Source of the DNA: an uncultured Prevotellaceae bacterium
GTDB lineage: Bacteria; Bacteroidota; Bacteroidia; Bacteroidales; Muribaculaceae
DNA length: 23,864 nt
Reading direction: 5' to 3'
Assembly (NCBI GenBank): GCA_937898675.1
Contig: CALEJB010000014.1
Coordinates: forward strand, 1-23,864
The translations under genes were made by a program, and so were the position numbers. Below are positions 8,866 through 16,960 of the stretch, piece by piece. Under the pieces are notes generated by a model. That model was not told where the DNA came from and searched no databases. It saw only the letters and a list, made by a program, of their open reading frames with translations. Each line of letters starts with the position of its first letter. Within the stretch, counting starts at the first letter, position 1.

Positions 8866-8894
8866 CAAAGTTAAACATTATTTCTGAAATCAAT
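8866..8894 (-). promoter_or_regulatory. Candidate Bacteroidetes-type promoter for the vWA-tubulin-protease operon
   Basis: On the minus strand TAACTTTG (8866-8873) matches the Bacteroides -7 consensus TAnnTTTG exactly. An ATTG at 8891-8894 lies 17 bases upstream as a possible -33 element, where the consensus is TTTG with about 19 bases of spacing. Transcription would begin about 75 bases before the vWA ATG at 8786. It is the only good match seen in the 258-base gap between the vWA gene and the upstream lipoprotein gene. No experimental support is available. Confidence 0.4.
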
Positions 8895-8919
8895 AGCAGA
8901 ACTCAGTTGAATTTTTGAA

Positions 8920-8943
8920 CAAAAGAAACAACAATCTGTTTCT
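8920..8943 (-). terminator. Weak candidate terminator after the upstream lipoprotein gene
   Basis: Read on the minus strand, AGAAACA and TGTTTCT (arms 8937-8943 and 8924-8930) can pair around a 6-base loop and are followed by TTTG. The stem is only 7 bp and A/T-rich, so it would be weak. Its position is suggestive: after the stop of the 191-residue lipoprotein gene and just before the candidate promoter at 8866-8894. Confidence 0.25.
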
Positions 8944-9050
8944 CTAATCACCTCAACTGCTCCACATTGATTTCAAAGGCCGTTCAAATATTACATTCTG
9001 CAAATATCGTGCCATCTTTTACTTTCATTAATATTTCCTTGAATTAACTA

Positions 9051-9626
9051 CTACAGCTTGATGTCTTTGCCGTTGTCTGTGACTTCTCGGCTGCTGGCCT
9101 TGAACCTTAGCCATGCTGCTGAGAACATAAGACGATCCTCAAGATTTGGGTCTTTGTCGTTGTATGGAGCGTCTTTCAGCAGCTTGTCGCGATATTTTTC
9201 TTTAATCTTTTCGACTGTGTTTTGCATCAAGAAAGCGTAGTCATAGCCCTTCTCAGCCAGAGATTTAGCTATCTCTTCTTCATCTTCTTTCATTCCGAGG
9301 TCTAAAGGAAATAGCGGATCAAGGTCTGTATAGGTCTCAATTCTTTTTCTCTGGCCATCGATGTCACAATCCACATAGATGTATTCGATTGGAGAAGACA
9401 TGTCCATGCCCAGTGCGTTTTTTGACTTGAGGGTAAAATGAAGGATGCACAAAGAGTCAGATCTATAGGTCGTGCGGACATTCACGAGTGTGGCGTCATC
9501 AGGCCGCTTCAACATCTCTCTCATGGTGAGCTTGAGCTGCTCGTTGGCCTCCTGCTCGATGTCTTTGGTGCTACAGGACGCCAGCAAGCCAATCACTAGT
9601 GTAAATAATATAATTGATTGTTTCAT
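9051..9626 (-). CDS. Putative lipoprotein, 191 aa, unknown function
   Basis: The N-terminus is a lipoprotein signal peptide with lipobox LLASC, making Cys18 the lipidated residue (start MKQSIILFTLVIGLLASC). The mature part is charged and probably mixed alpha/beta. A beta-like stretch lies around LCILHFTLKSKNALGMDMSS and a helical C-terminal half is rich in Glu and Lys. No further membrane span is seen, and no catalytic motif or known family is recognised. It starts 40 bases after the 140-residue gene on the same strand, so the two are probably co-transcribed downstream of hsdR. Whether it belongs with the restriction operon or with the tubulin/vWA module, which has its own lipoprotein, cannot be told. 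The 258-base gap on its downstream side argues for a transcriptional break there. Confidence 0.72.
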   Translation of the reverse strand: MKQSIILFTLVIGLLASCSTKDIEQEANEQLKLTMREMLKRPDDATLVNVRTTYRSDSLCILHFTLKSKNALGMDMSSPIEYIYVDCDIDGQRKRIETYTDLDPLFPLDLGMKEDEEEIAKSLAEKGYDYAFLMQNTVEKIKEKYRDKLLKDAPYNDKDPNLEDRLMFSAAWLRFKASSREVTDNGKDIKL

Positions 9627-9666
9627 ATCGCTTATATGTCTTGTGATTCAATGCCAATAATGACTA

Positions 9667-10089
9667 TTACTTAATGAAGTTTTCCAGGCCTTGGCGGCAT
9701 AATAGGGTGATTGAGCCGACGATGGCCATTGCCGGAATTCCTGAATACTGTTGGGCTATAGCTGGAGCCAGTAACTGAATTACGTTAAGGGCGTAATTTG
9801 TTGATTTAGGGTTGTTCTTAAGAATAGCCTTTATCTCGGTGCTGAATTCTTTTGCATATTTTTTACATATCTCGAAAAGTGTACTGGAAGGTGGTAATCC
9901 ATTAGCAATTGCCAGATGACCCCAAATACCGCCCCCACTACCAGCAGCAAGTGCACCTCCACCTAAGTTAGCTGCAAGCGTTTTATTGGTCTCGGAATCA
10001 CCAACATCAATGAGATGCTTAATCTCTTTGTCTGATTTGTTCTCAATTTGAGCATACAATTCGGCTAATTCTTGTGATGTAAGTTCCAT
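9667..10089 (-). CDS. Small protein with Gly/Ala-rich hydrophobic segments, 140 aa
   Basis: The product is not recognised. Residues 1-35 are charged and helical. A Gly/Ala-rich stretch follows (LGGGALAAGSGGGIWGHLAI, about 42-61), then a basic helix at 72-95, and a second hydrophobic segment near 104-130 (LLAPAIAQQYSGIPAMAIVG). The glycine-rich parts resemble glycine-zipper or pore-forming small proteins, but they are not typical strong transmembrane helices and there is no signal peptide. It lies 22 bases downstream of hsdR and 40 bases upstream of a lipoprotein gene, so it is likely translated from the same transcript as hsdR. A membrane-active effector is one possible reading; nothing in the sequence confirms it. 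Confidence 0.68.
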   Translation of the reverse strand: MELTSQELAELYAQIENKSDKEIKHLIDVGDSETNKTLAANLGGGALAAGSGGGIWGHLAIANGLPPSSTLFEICKKYAKEFSTEIKAILKNNPKSTNYALNVIQLLAPAIAQQYSGIPAMAIVGSITLLCRQGLENFIK

Positions 10090-10111
10090 ATCGTTATTCT
10101 TTTTCAGGTTT

Positions 10112-13100
10112 CTATGCGGTTTCTATCATGCGGGTGATGAGGGTGCGGAAGTTGGTCTTGAAGGCCTCGTTCTGCTGGTACTGGCGGTAGAGGGAGTTGT
10201 CAGATTTGCGCTTCTGGCGCACGACACGGTCGATAATCTGCGTCATAATCTGCTCAACAGCATCCTTGTCGGGGTTGCCGAGGATCAGGTCTTGGTAATC
10301 GGCATCGGCGATCACGGCCTTGGCAATGCTGACGAGCTTGGTCTTCTGGTCTTCGGGGGTGGCCTCCCATCCCTTGAACCAGCGGTCGTTGAACTCCTTG
10401 ATGATGTTGTCCAGTTCGTCTTCCTCGTCCTGGGCACCCGCGTTGACCATGGTCGGCTTCAACGGGTCGATAACAGTCTCACCGCTATCAATGCCAATGG
10501 GCGTATTGAGCGAGGTGCGGCGCAGGCCGTAGGTGTTCAGGTTAACCGCTTCAATCAACTCGTTGAGGTTGTCGCGGCCCGGAATCTTCACCGTCAACTC
10601 GGGGATGAGGAAGTGCAGATACCAGAAGAGCTTCTCCCACTTGGGCATGGAGTAGTCGAGGATGGCTGCCACGCGCGAGTAGATGCGGGTGAACTGCTTG
10701 GCCTTCATCTTGAAGTCGATGCGGTCTTCCTCTTCCCATTCGATTTCATTCTTAAAGCGATGTACTGCAGCATCGATGAGGTGAGCCCACTGGTCGGCTT
10801 CCACGCCACTGATGTACAGTTCCATGAACTCGTCAATTTCCTCCTCGTCCATCACGCCTGCCTCCAGTAGGGTGTTGCGCAGGTCATGGAGGACATTGAC
10901 ATCGGTGGGTGCAGCCAGTGTGGTGGCCGTGTAGAACGGGTCAAACGCGTCCTTAATCTGGTCAACCGTGTTGAAGAAATCAAGGACGAACAGGTCATCA
11001 CTCATCTTGTTCAGGTCAGGTGCCGAGCGGTTGAGGCGCGACAGGGCCTGGACGGCGAGCACACCCGCCAGCGGCTTGTCGATATACATGGCCGTTAGCT
11101 TGGGCTGGTCAAAGCCGGTCAGGTACTTGTTGGCGACCACCAGCAGGCGGTATTCATCGCTGTTGAAGCGTTCGGCGGTCTCGGTCTCCGAGAAGCCGTT
11201 GATGCCGGCTTCGGTATAATTGATGCCGTCCACGGTCTTCTCGCCCGAGAAGGCGATGAGGATCTTGTACGGTATCTTGGCATCTTCCATCAGTTTGCGC
11301 AGCGCAAAGAAGTAGCGGATGGCGCATTCGATGTCCTTGGTCACCACCAGGGCCTTGGCTTTGCCCTTGAGTTTGTGAGTGCGAAACACGTTGGCATCGA
11401 AGTGCCCCAACATCGTTTCGGCTTTCTCGGCGATGGTGCGCGGGTGACGCTCAACCACCTTGCGCAGCAGCTTCTGTGCCTTGGTCTTGTCAAACTCGGG
11501 ATTCTCTTCGATGGACTTGGCCAGCTCGTAGTAACTCTTATAGGTGGAATAGTTCTTGAGCACATCTAGGATAAAGCCTTCCTCAATGGCCTGTTTCATC
11601 GAGTAGAGATGGAACGGATGGAACTTACCCTCGGCATCCTGAACGCCAAAGCGCTCCAGCGTCTCGCGCTTAGGAGTAGCGGTGAAGGCGAAGTAGGAGC
11701 AGTTGCTGCTCATCATGCGATCCTCCATCAGTTTGGCGATCAGCTCGTCAGTATCTAGTTCTCCATGGCCATAGCCCTCGGCCTTCTCCATGGCGATGTT
11801 CACGGCATCAGCCGCGATGCCGCTCTGCGACGAGTGGGCCTCATCGATAACGATGGCAAAGTTCTTGTCGCTCACGTCGTTGATTGAGTGGCAGATGTAG
11901 GGGAACTTTTGGATTGTGGTGATGACGATGCGCTTGCCCTGCTCGATGGCCTCCTTGAGTTCCTTGGAAGTGTCGGCATGGGCGAATATCTTCTTGCTAT
12001 GGGCAAAGGCGCCGATGTTGTCGGTGATCTGGCGGTCCAGCAGGCGGCGGTCGGTCACGACCACAACGGTATCGACGATCGGGCTGTCGAGCGAGCGGGC
12101 CCGTACAGCATCCATCGTGTCGGCACACGTCTTGATGAGCTTGAATGCGAGCCAGGTGAGCGAGTTGCTTTTGCCCGAGCCGGCCGAGTGCTCGATGAGG
12201 TAACGCTTGCCTATGCCACAGTGGGCCACATCGGCCACCAGGCAATTCACCACGTCCAACTGGTGATAGCGCGGGAAGATGAGCCGCTTGGCATTCTTCA
12301 TGACGTGCGGCACCTTCTTCTGCGTCTTGGCCTCGCCGTAATCAAACAAGACGTAGTTCTGGATGATGTCGGCCAGCATGTCGGGCTGCAGCACTTGTTC
12401 CCACAGGTAGGCGGTCTTGTAGCCGCCATTCCCGTTGACGGGGTTGCCTGCGCCCTGCCCATCGGGCAGTCCTTTGTTGAAGGGCATAAAGTAGGTCTTT
12501 TCACGCGCAAGTCGCGTCGTGAAGAAGATCTCGTTCTTGTCCAAGGCAAAATGGGCTAAGCAGCGGCCGAACTGCAGCAAGGTCTCCTTGGGATCGCGCT
12601 CGGCACTGCAATACTGTTTCTGCCCGTCATATCGAGCCGTCTGGTGCGTCCACGGGTTCTTCAGTTCGAAGGTGAACAGCGGGATACCGTTGACCGCAAG
12701 CAGCAAGTCGAGTTCAAGCCCTGGGTTGGCCTGCGAGAACGTCGCCTGTCGGGTGAGCGAGAACTGGTTGGAGGCCCACTTCTGGTGCGACAGTTCGCTG
12801 TCGGCGGCCGAGGGTTTGGGATAGAACAGCGTCAACTCGATGTTATCTACCTCGAGTTTCTTCCTCAGCACGTCAATCACACCCTTGGCCGTAATCTGGC
12901 GGGACAGCTCTTCCTGAACGGCCTTACGCACGTCCTTGATGCCCTTGTGCTTAGCCAGCTCGTCGGCCTGGGTCGCTTCCAGGAACGACCACAAGCGCCG
13001 CAGGTCAAGTGCCAGTTTCTTGTCAAGGTCCTTAGGCTGGCCCCAATAGTATTTGCACGCCGCTGGCTGCTGGGCATCGACATCGGTCATGCCGACGGCC

Positions 13101-13180
13101 TCGCGCTCCTCGCGGGTGCAGCCCACCAGGGCGCGTTCTATCAACGCCTCAAATGCCTGTTCATTCGTCTTGCTGCTCAT
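10112..13180 (-). CDS. hsdR: Type I restriction enzyme R subunit (HsdR)
   Basis: This 1022-residue protein is the motor and nuclease subunit that translocates and cuts unmodified DNA in complex with HsdM and HsdS. The N-terminal nuclease of the PD-(D/E)xK type shows Asp158 (LELDLLL) and Glu172-Leu-Lys174 (FTFELKNPW). The superfamily 2 helicase core follows: Walker A in EHSAGSGKSNS around 330-340, DEAH at 446-449 in VIDEAHSSQSG, the TATP motif near 500, and a motif VI-like LSRLNRSAPDLNKM. Its length is normal for HsdR and no frameshift is seen. The DNA is visibly GC-rich (34 of 60 bases at 10381-10440). It is separated from the preceding AT-rich 1235-residue gene by 72 bases, which contain an 11-base motif shared with the hsdM leader. 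Confidence 0.96.
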   Translation of the reverse strand: MSSKTNEQAFEALIERALVGCTREEREAVGMTDVDAQQPAACKYYWGQPKDLDKKLALDLRRLWSFLEATQADELAKHKGIKDVRKAVQEELSRQITAKGVIDVLRKKLEVDNIELTLFYPKPSAADSELSHQKWASNQFSLTRQATFSQANPGLELDLLLAVNGIPLFTFELKNPWTHQTARYDGQKQYCSAERDPKETLLQFGRCLAHFALDKNEIFFTTRLAREKTYFMPFNKGLPDGQGAGNPVNGNGGYKTAYLWEQVLQPDMLADIIQNYVLFDYGEAKTQKKVPHVMKNAKRLIFPRYHQLDVVNCLVADVAHCGIGKRYLIEHSAGSGKSNSLTWLAFKLIKTCADTMDAVRARSLDSPIVDTVVVVTDRRLLDRQITDNIGAFAHSKKIFAHADTSKELKEAIEQGKRIVITTIQKFPYICHSINDVSDKNFAIVIDEAHSSQSGIAADAVNIAMEKAEGYGHGELDTDELIAKLMEDRMMSSNCSYFAFTATPKRETLERFGVQDAEGKFHPFHLYSMKQAIEEGFILDVLKNYSTYKSYYELAKSIEENPEFDKTKAQKLLRKVVERHPRTIAEKAETMLGHFDANVFRTHKLKGKAKALVVTKDIECAIRYFFALRKLMEDAKIPYKILIAFSGEKTVDGINYTEAGINGFSETETAERFNSDEYRLLVVANKYLTGFDQPKLTAMYIDKPLAGVLAVQALSRLNRSAPDLNKMSDDLFVLDFFNTVDQIKDAFDPFYTATTLAAPTDVNVLHDLRNTLLEAGVMDEEEIDEFMELYISGVEADQWAHLIDAAVHRFKNEIEWEEEDRIDFKMKAKQFTRIYSRVAAILDYSMPKWEKLFWYLHFLIPELTVKIPGRDNLNELIEAVNLNTYGLRRTSLNTPIGIDSGETVIDPLKPTMVNAGAQDEEDELDNIIKEFNDRWFKGWEATPEDQKTKLVSIAKAVIADADYQDLILGNPDKDAVEQIMTQIIDRVVRQKRKSDNSLYRQYQQNEAFKTNFRTLITRMIETA

Positions 13181-13213
13181 ATCTTACTAATTATTCTTTG
13201 AAGGAATTTGAAT

Positions 13214-13224
13214 AAAGCCTATAT
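13214..13224 (-). promoter_or_regulatory. 11-base motif before hsdR shared with the hsdM leader
   Basis: On the minus strand ATATAGGCTTT occurs 34 bases before the hsdR ATG. The identical 11 bases occur 60 bases before the hsdM ATG (21652-21662), also on the minus strand. hsdM and hsdR are the two genes of this operon that have non-coding DNA in front. The motif could be a divergent -7 element (TA...CTTT) or a regulator site. It suggests hsdR can be transcribed separately from the genes upstream. Confidence 0.3.
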
Positions 13225-13252
13225 TATTTTTTACTTACTTTACGCTGCGAAA

Positions 13253-16200
13253 TCAATACTCTAATTCTGCAATAATTGCCTCATTATCCATACGCCCCGC
13301 ATCGTGCTTATACATTCTAATCAAATGATTAAATATCTCTGTCATTCTTGGGTATAGAAGTCTCGTTTTCTCTTTATATCCTTCAAGTTTTGACACAATA
13401 GACCGTTCTTGATCTCCACCTGAATTAAATGCCCGTATTGAAACGCCCCGACTATTGTAGATTCTAGAACTAATGGATTGGTCCACGATGTCATTATTCA
13501 GATTCTCCACAAGCTCACACAGTGCTTGAGGAGGATAATTGCTGTCACGTGGGATGTCGCCCAGAATTCCGCCAACTATCAGATCAATCACTTTTGCCCT
13601 CTTTCTCTCTTTGGCCAAACGGTAAAGATGCTCAATATACTGTTTCATATATTCACCATCAAAGACACCATCTTCATTATTGAATGAGACTATGTTATGG
13701 CCAAAATACAAAATATGAAATGCACATTCAGCCATAAAATGTCTGTTCTCGTATTCATCGTCTTCTGATTGTTCCACTTCATCAGGACGAAAAGCCATCT
13801 CCACAAGTTGAATCATCAATTCAGGATTACGAGACAATTCTTTAGTAAACCTAAGATTGGACGTATCCATATGGTGTTCAATATCCTTGTATAAGAAAAA
13901 TTCGAGAATAATTAATAAGCGTATTACATTTGGATCATCTGATTTATCTAACTCCTCTAAAACGGATGTGATATCATACAAGTCCAATCGTCCATTTTGA
14001 GCATGGCCTTTTGTAAAATAATCATAAAGAAGTTGGGCCATCTCTTTCTCGTTTATTTGAATCGCGTCTCTATTTAGGCTAATAATTTCAATAGCTTCAG
14101 AATAGCGATTTACATTTATTAGTTCTCGAACTATTTCTTCAATATTGTCTGTCGTATAAAAACCGACATGTATCGATTCCCAATAATGGCGCTTGATTGT
14201 AGCACCAAGTTTATCTGCTATATCAGCGAGTTCCTTTACATACCCAGGAGCATATAACACAATTGACATTTCTTGGTCAGATGTCACAACATTCTCTGCC
14301 CAAGATACATATTTTGAGATATCTTTATTACAAAATTCAGATAAGTAGCTTTTTGTAAAGCTATCACTCAATTCACCTGATTTATATTTTTGACATATAT
14401 CATTGTTTAGTTTGTCATCAAAGTAAGAAACAATACTTTTGGATAGACTTTCAGGGCGTTTGACCATTTGAATGAAATCCCATATTCCATCCACTCCTCT
14501 TTCTTCAACAACTTCGGTCAAAGCTTTAAGTCTTAATTCATTCTGCTCCTGTAGTGTTTTGCTTCTGTCACTGTATCGTTTATGAGGCAATTGAAGATAA
14601 TAATCCTCAAAATACCATGCGTTCTTTTGAAGTACATCTCCTGGTTCTAACTCATTAAATAATTCCTGATAAGGCATTAGTTCCTTTTTTGTTAGTGCCC
14701 ATCGAGAACCTTCATATTGCCTATTCCTTGTTATCTCTTTTCTTAATGTATCAACAATTGCTTGAATGTCTTTCAGTTCTGGGATGTGTTGATTAATAGC
14801 TTCTAAAATAGGTTCTCTAATTATGCCCATGCTTGCTTTGGCTGAAAGCGTAATTAGTTCTGAAATATCTTTCGCCGAATAACGACAGCATTGCAACATT
14901 ATATCATTAATCGATTTTAGTTCTGCATTTGATGACAATTTTATGTTATGAGGATGTTCTAATTTTCCGAATAATCTCCATTTGTAATAATGGTTGGAAT
15001 GAAGCATGTCATGACTGGACTCTAACAGTCTTCTACAGAGCTTAAATACAGCACTCTTATTGTTTGCTGAACAAGCTTTTAATATAGTCATTCTATCTAC
15101 AAACGAAACATATGTCTGCGGCAGATTCAAACGATAAATATTAAATAGAGAATTATCAGGCCTATTTGCATAATTACTTTCATTCTCATATTCTGAAAAA
15201 CGCAAAAGAAGCCGTACCACTCGATTTAGATATTCCTCGTCCCATGCGAGCATTTCGAGTGAAAACAGGAACTCTGTGTAATAAACATTCCACCCTGAGA
15301 ACGAAACTAATTGCTTTTGTGGTTTAAAAATCACATCAATTAAATCTTGTGGGAGATTCTCAACGAATGACATATAACTATTGGGTGATGCTTCTGCCAA
15401 TGACGTCAAAAAAGGTCTGTTAGATAAAAACCTCGAAAGACTCCAGTTTTCTAACATCAAGGCTATGGTTTTATCCACCCATTGACTAATCTCTCCATTA
15501 GATGAATTATCTAAAATTGCAAAAAGGCAGAGATTTTGACAGCAACCACCTTTAATTACATTTGAATATTTTTGGTTGAACTCACGAAAGCGGAAACCAT
15601 TGTCGTTTAATTCTTCAAGAGCATTAGGGTCATCATCTTGAATCAGATTCAAACAAATAGTCCTATATTTAGCTAAAAGTGATCTCGAGATTGCTTTTGC
15701 ATTTAGTAAAACCTCAATAGCTTCATACGGAGACCTTATGCGCCAAGTATTAGAGATACGAATTAATGGTGTATCTTCTTCAGATAAATGTGCCAGAAGT
15801 TTTTGTTCGTATTGTTCGTACGGCATACCTGAAAGTGTCGCCAATACTTCTTTGTCACCGTCGCATGATTCGTTCCATTTACCAACAAGAATAGCAGGAA
15901 GGAGATCAGAATAGGATTTGGCCCATTTAGGATTGGCTTCATCGATTCTTACTCTTCTTCTAAAGATATTAATATCACGAGTAGTGTCAGTTGCTATTTT
16001 CCTAGCTTTTGCCTTATCAATTCCAATTGTTTCAAGTGTTCCTATAAATCGTTCTTTCTCGATTATCGGTAGTTTAATCGCATCTTTTAATTGATCGGCT
16101 GGTGTCGAGGCAACTATAACGGCGTGACCACGTCTCGTTGAATAATGAATGTCATCTGTCAATGTGGTCAATATGATAAGGTTATCGTAATGTTCAACCA

Positions 16201-16960
16201 AATCATTATACGCGTTATTATCCGTTACAACAATCGTTCTGTTTATTAATCCATTGGCATCATTACTTGTCATTAATGAGGCTATGGCAAAAGCTATACA
16301 TTCATTTTGAGTCAAAGCCTTTAGCAATAACGCATCCTTACTCTTACATGCTTCTATAACTTTACTCATTACCTTTTCCCTTCCAGGTAGAATTATTTCA
16401 TAAGGTAAGGTGATAGATTTGCCTTGTGCCCATTTATTCCAATATGTTTCGGGGCATATGCAACCTCCTGCAGGAAGTTTTCTCAATTTTTCGGCCAACC
16501 ACATTCCTACCGATGGTGTGCTATCAATCCATCTCTCAAGCTCGACTGCTGTATAAATAACTACTTTTTTCCATCCGCTTCCATTATTCTGCAACCAGTC
16601 TTCGGCATTCTCCCATATTCGTGGAGTAACAAAAACGAAAGTAGACAGTTTTTTGTCATATCCCAATGGATCTTTATCTCGCTTTATAAAATCATCGTCA
16701 ATCTTACTTTTTACATCCTTTGTTGTCCCACATTCCCAAAGTGATATTCCAGATGGCACAAGATCAATTTTTTCCTCACTGTTTGTTATGCCATCCCAAC
16801 CAGGGATAAATGTGGCATCACCTGAAGGAAATGATAATTTGTTGATATCAGATACAGACGCATCAATCAATTTCTTGATTAATTCAGGAAGTAGCTGTTG
16901 ACATTCTTTTGTGTCAGCCCACTGTTTTAAGTCTGTGGTTGTAATGAATTTCATGCTCAT
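13253..16960 (-). CDS. Unrecognised 1235-aa protein within the type I R-M operon, possible nuclease-sensor
   Basis: I do not recognise this family. Residues 40-145 have a layout suggestive of a PD-(D/E)xK-type nuclease: Asp56 in FIPGWDGIT, Glu76 in SLWECGTTKD, nearby Lys81/Lys84/Lys86, and a following beta strand FVFVTPRIW. The canonical ExK is absent. Residues 180-340 resemble an ATPase-like region with core strands (TIVVTDNN, LIILTT, AVIVAST), but I see no Walker A. The remaining ~850 residues look like an all-helical repeat scaffold, as in the sensor half of STAND-type defence proteins. It starts by a 4-base overlap with the hsdS stop; a second ATG lies two codons in (16954). The DNA is markedly AT-rich (20 G/C in 60 bases at 14041-14100) compared with hsdR and hsdM, so it was probably acquired separately. 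Function as a linked anti-phage protein is inference. Confidence 0.8.
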   Translation of the reverse strand: MSMKFITTTDLKQWADTKECQQLLPELIKKLIDASVSDINKLSFPSGDATFIPGWDGITNSEEKIDLVPSGISLWECGTTKDVKSKIDDDFIKRDKDPLGYDKKLSTFVFVTPRIWENAEDWLQNNGSGWKKVVIYTAVELERWIDSTPSVGMWLAEKLRKLPAGGCICPETYWNKWAQGKSITLPYEIILPGREKVMSKVIEACKSKDALLLKALTQNECIAFAIASLMTSNDANGLINRTIVVTDNNAYNDLVEHYDNLIILTTLTDDIHYSTRRGHAVIVASTPADQLKDAIKLPIIEKERFIGTLETIGIDKAKARKIATDTTRDINIFRRRVRIDEANPKWAKSYSDLLPAILVGKWNESCDGDKEVLATLSGMPYEQYEQKLLAHLSEEDTPLIRISNTWRIRSPYEAIEVLLNAKAISRSLLAKYRTICLNLIQDDDPNALEELNDNGFRFREFNQKYSNVIKGGCCQNLCLFAILDNSSNGEISQWVDKTIALMLENWSLSRFLSNRPFLTSLAEASPNSYMSFVENLPQDLIDVIFKPQKQLVSFSGWNVYYTEFLFSLEMLAWDEEYLNRVVRLLLRFSEYENESNYANRPDNSLFNIYRLNLPQTYVSFVDRMTILKACSANNKSAVFKLCRRLLESSHDMLHSNHYYKWRLFGKLEHPHNIKLSSNAELKSINDIMLQCCRYSAKDISELITLSAKASMGIIREPILEAINQHIPELKDIQAIVDTLRKEITRNRQYEGSRWALTKKELMPYQELFNELEPGDVLQKNAWYFEDYYLQLPHKRYSDRSKTLQEQNELRLKALTEVVEERGVDGIWDFIQMVKRPESLSKSIVSYFDDKLNNDICQKYKSGELSDSFTKSYLSEFCNKDISKYVSWAENVVTSDQEMSIVLYAPGYVKELADIADKLGATIKRHYWESIHVGFYTTDNIEEIVRELINVNRYSEAIEIISLNRDAIQINEKEMAQLLYDYFTKGHAQNGRLDLYDITSVLEELDKSDDPNVIRLLIILEFFLYKDIEHHMDTSNLRFTKELSRNPELMIQLVEMAFRPDEVEQSEDDEYENRHFMAECAFHILYFGHNIVSFNNEDGVFDGEYMKQYIEHLYRLAKERKRAKVIDLIVGGILGDIPRDSNYPPQALCELVENLNNDIVDQSISSRIYNSRGVSIRAFNSGGDQERSIVSKLEGYKEKTRLLYPRMTEIFNHLIRMYKHDAGRMDNEAIIAELEY

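Noticed and set aside
8948..9028. Short minus-strand reading frame with one internal TGA (MKVKDGTIFAECNI, stop, TAFEINVEQLR, stop)
   Set aside because: Only 27 codons, interrupted and unrecognised; it could be a gene remnant but there is not enough to support a call.
10292..10870. 192-residue plus-strand open frame opposite hsdR
   Set aside because: It is the complement of a GC-rich, strongly coding hsdR frame; such long antisense frames are an expected effect of codon usage, and the product shows no motif.
11888..12559. 223-residue plus-strand open frame opposite hsdR
   Set aside because: Shadow of the helicase-coding region; HsdR motifs on the other strand are unambiguous.
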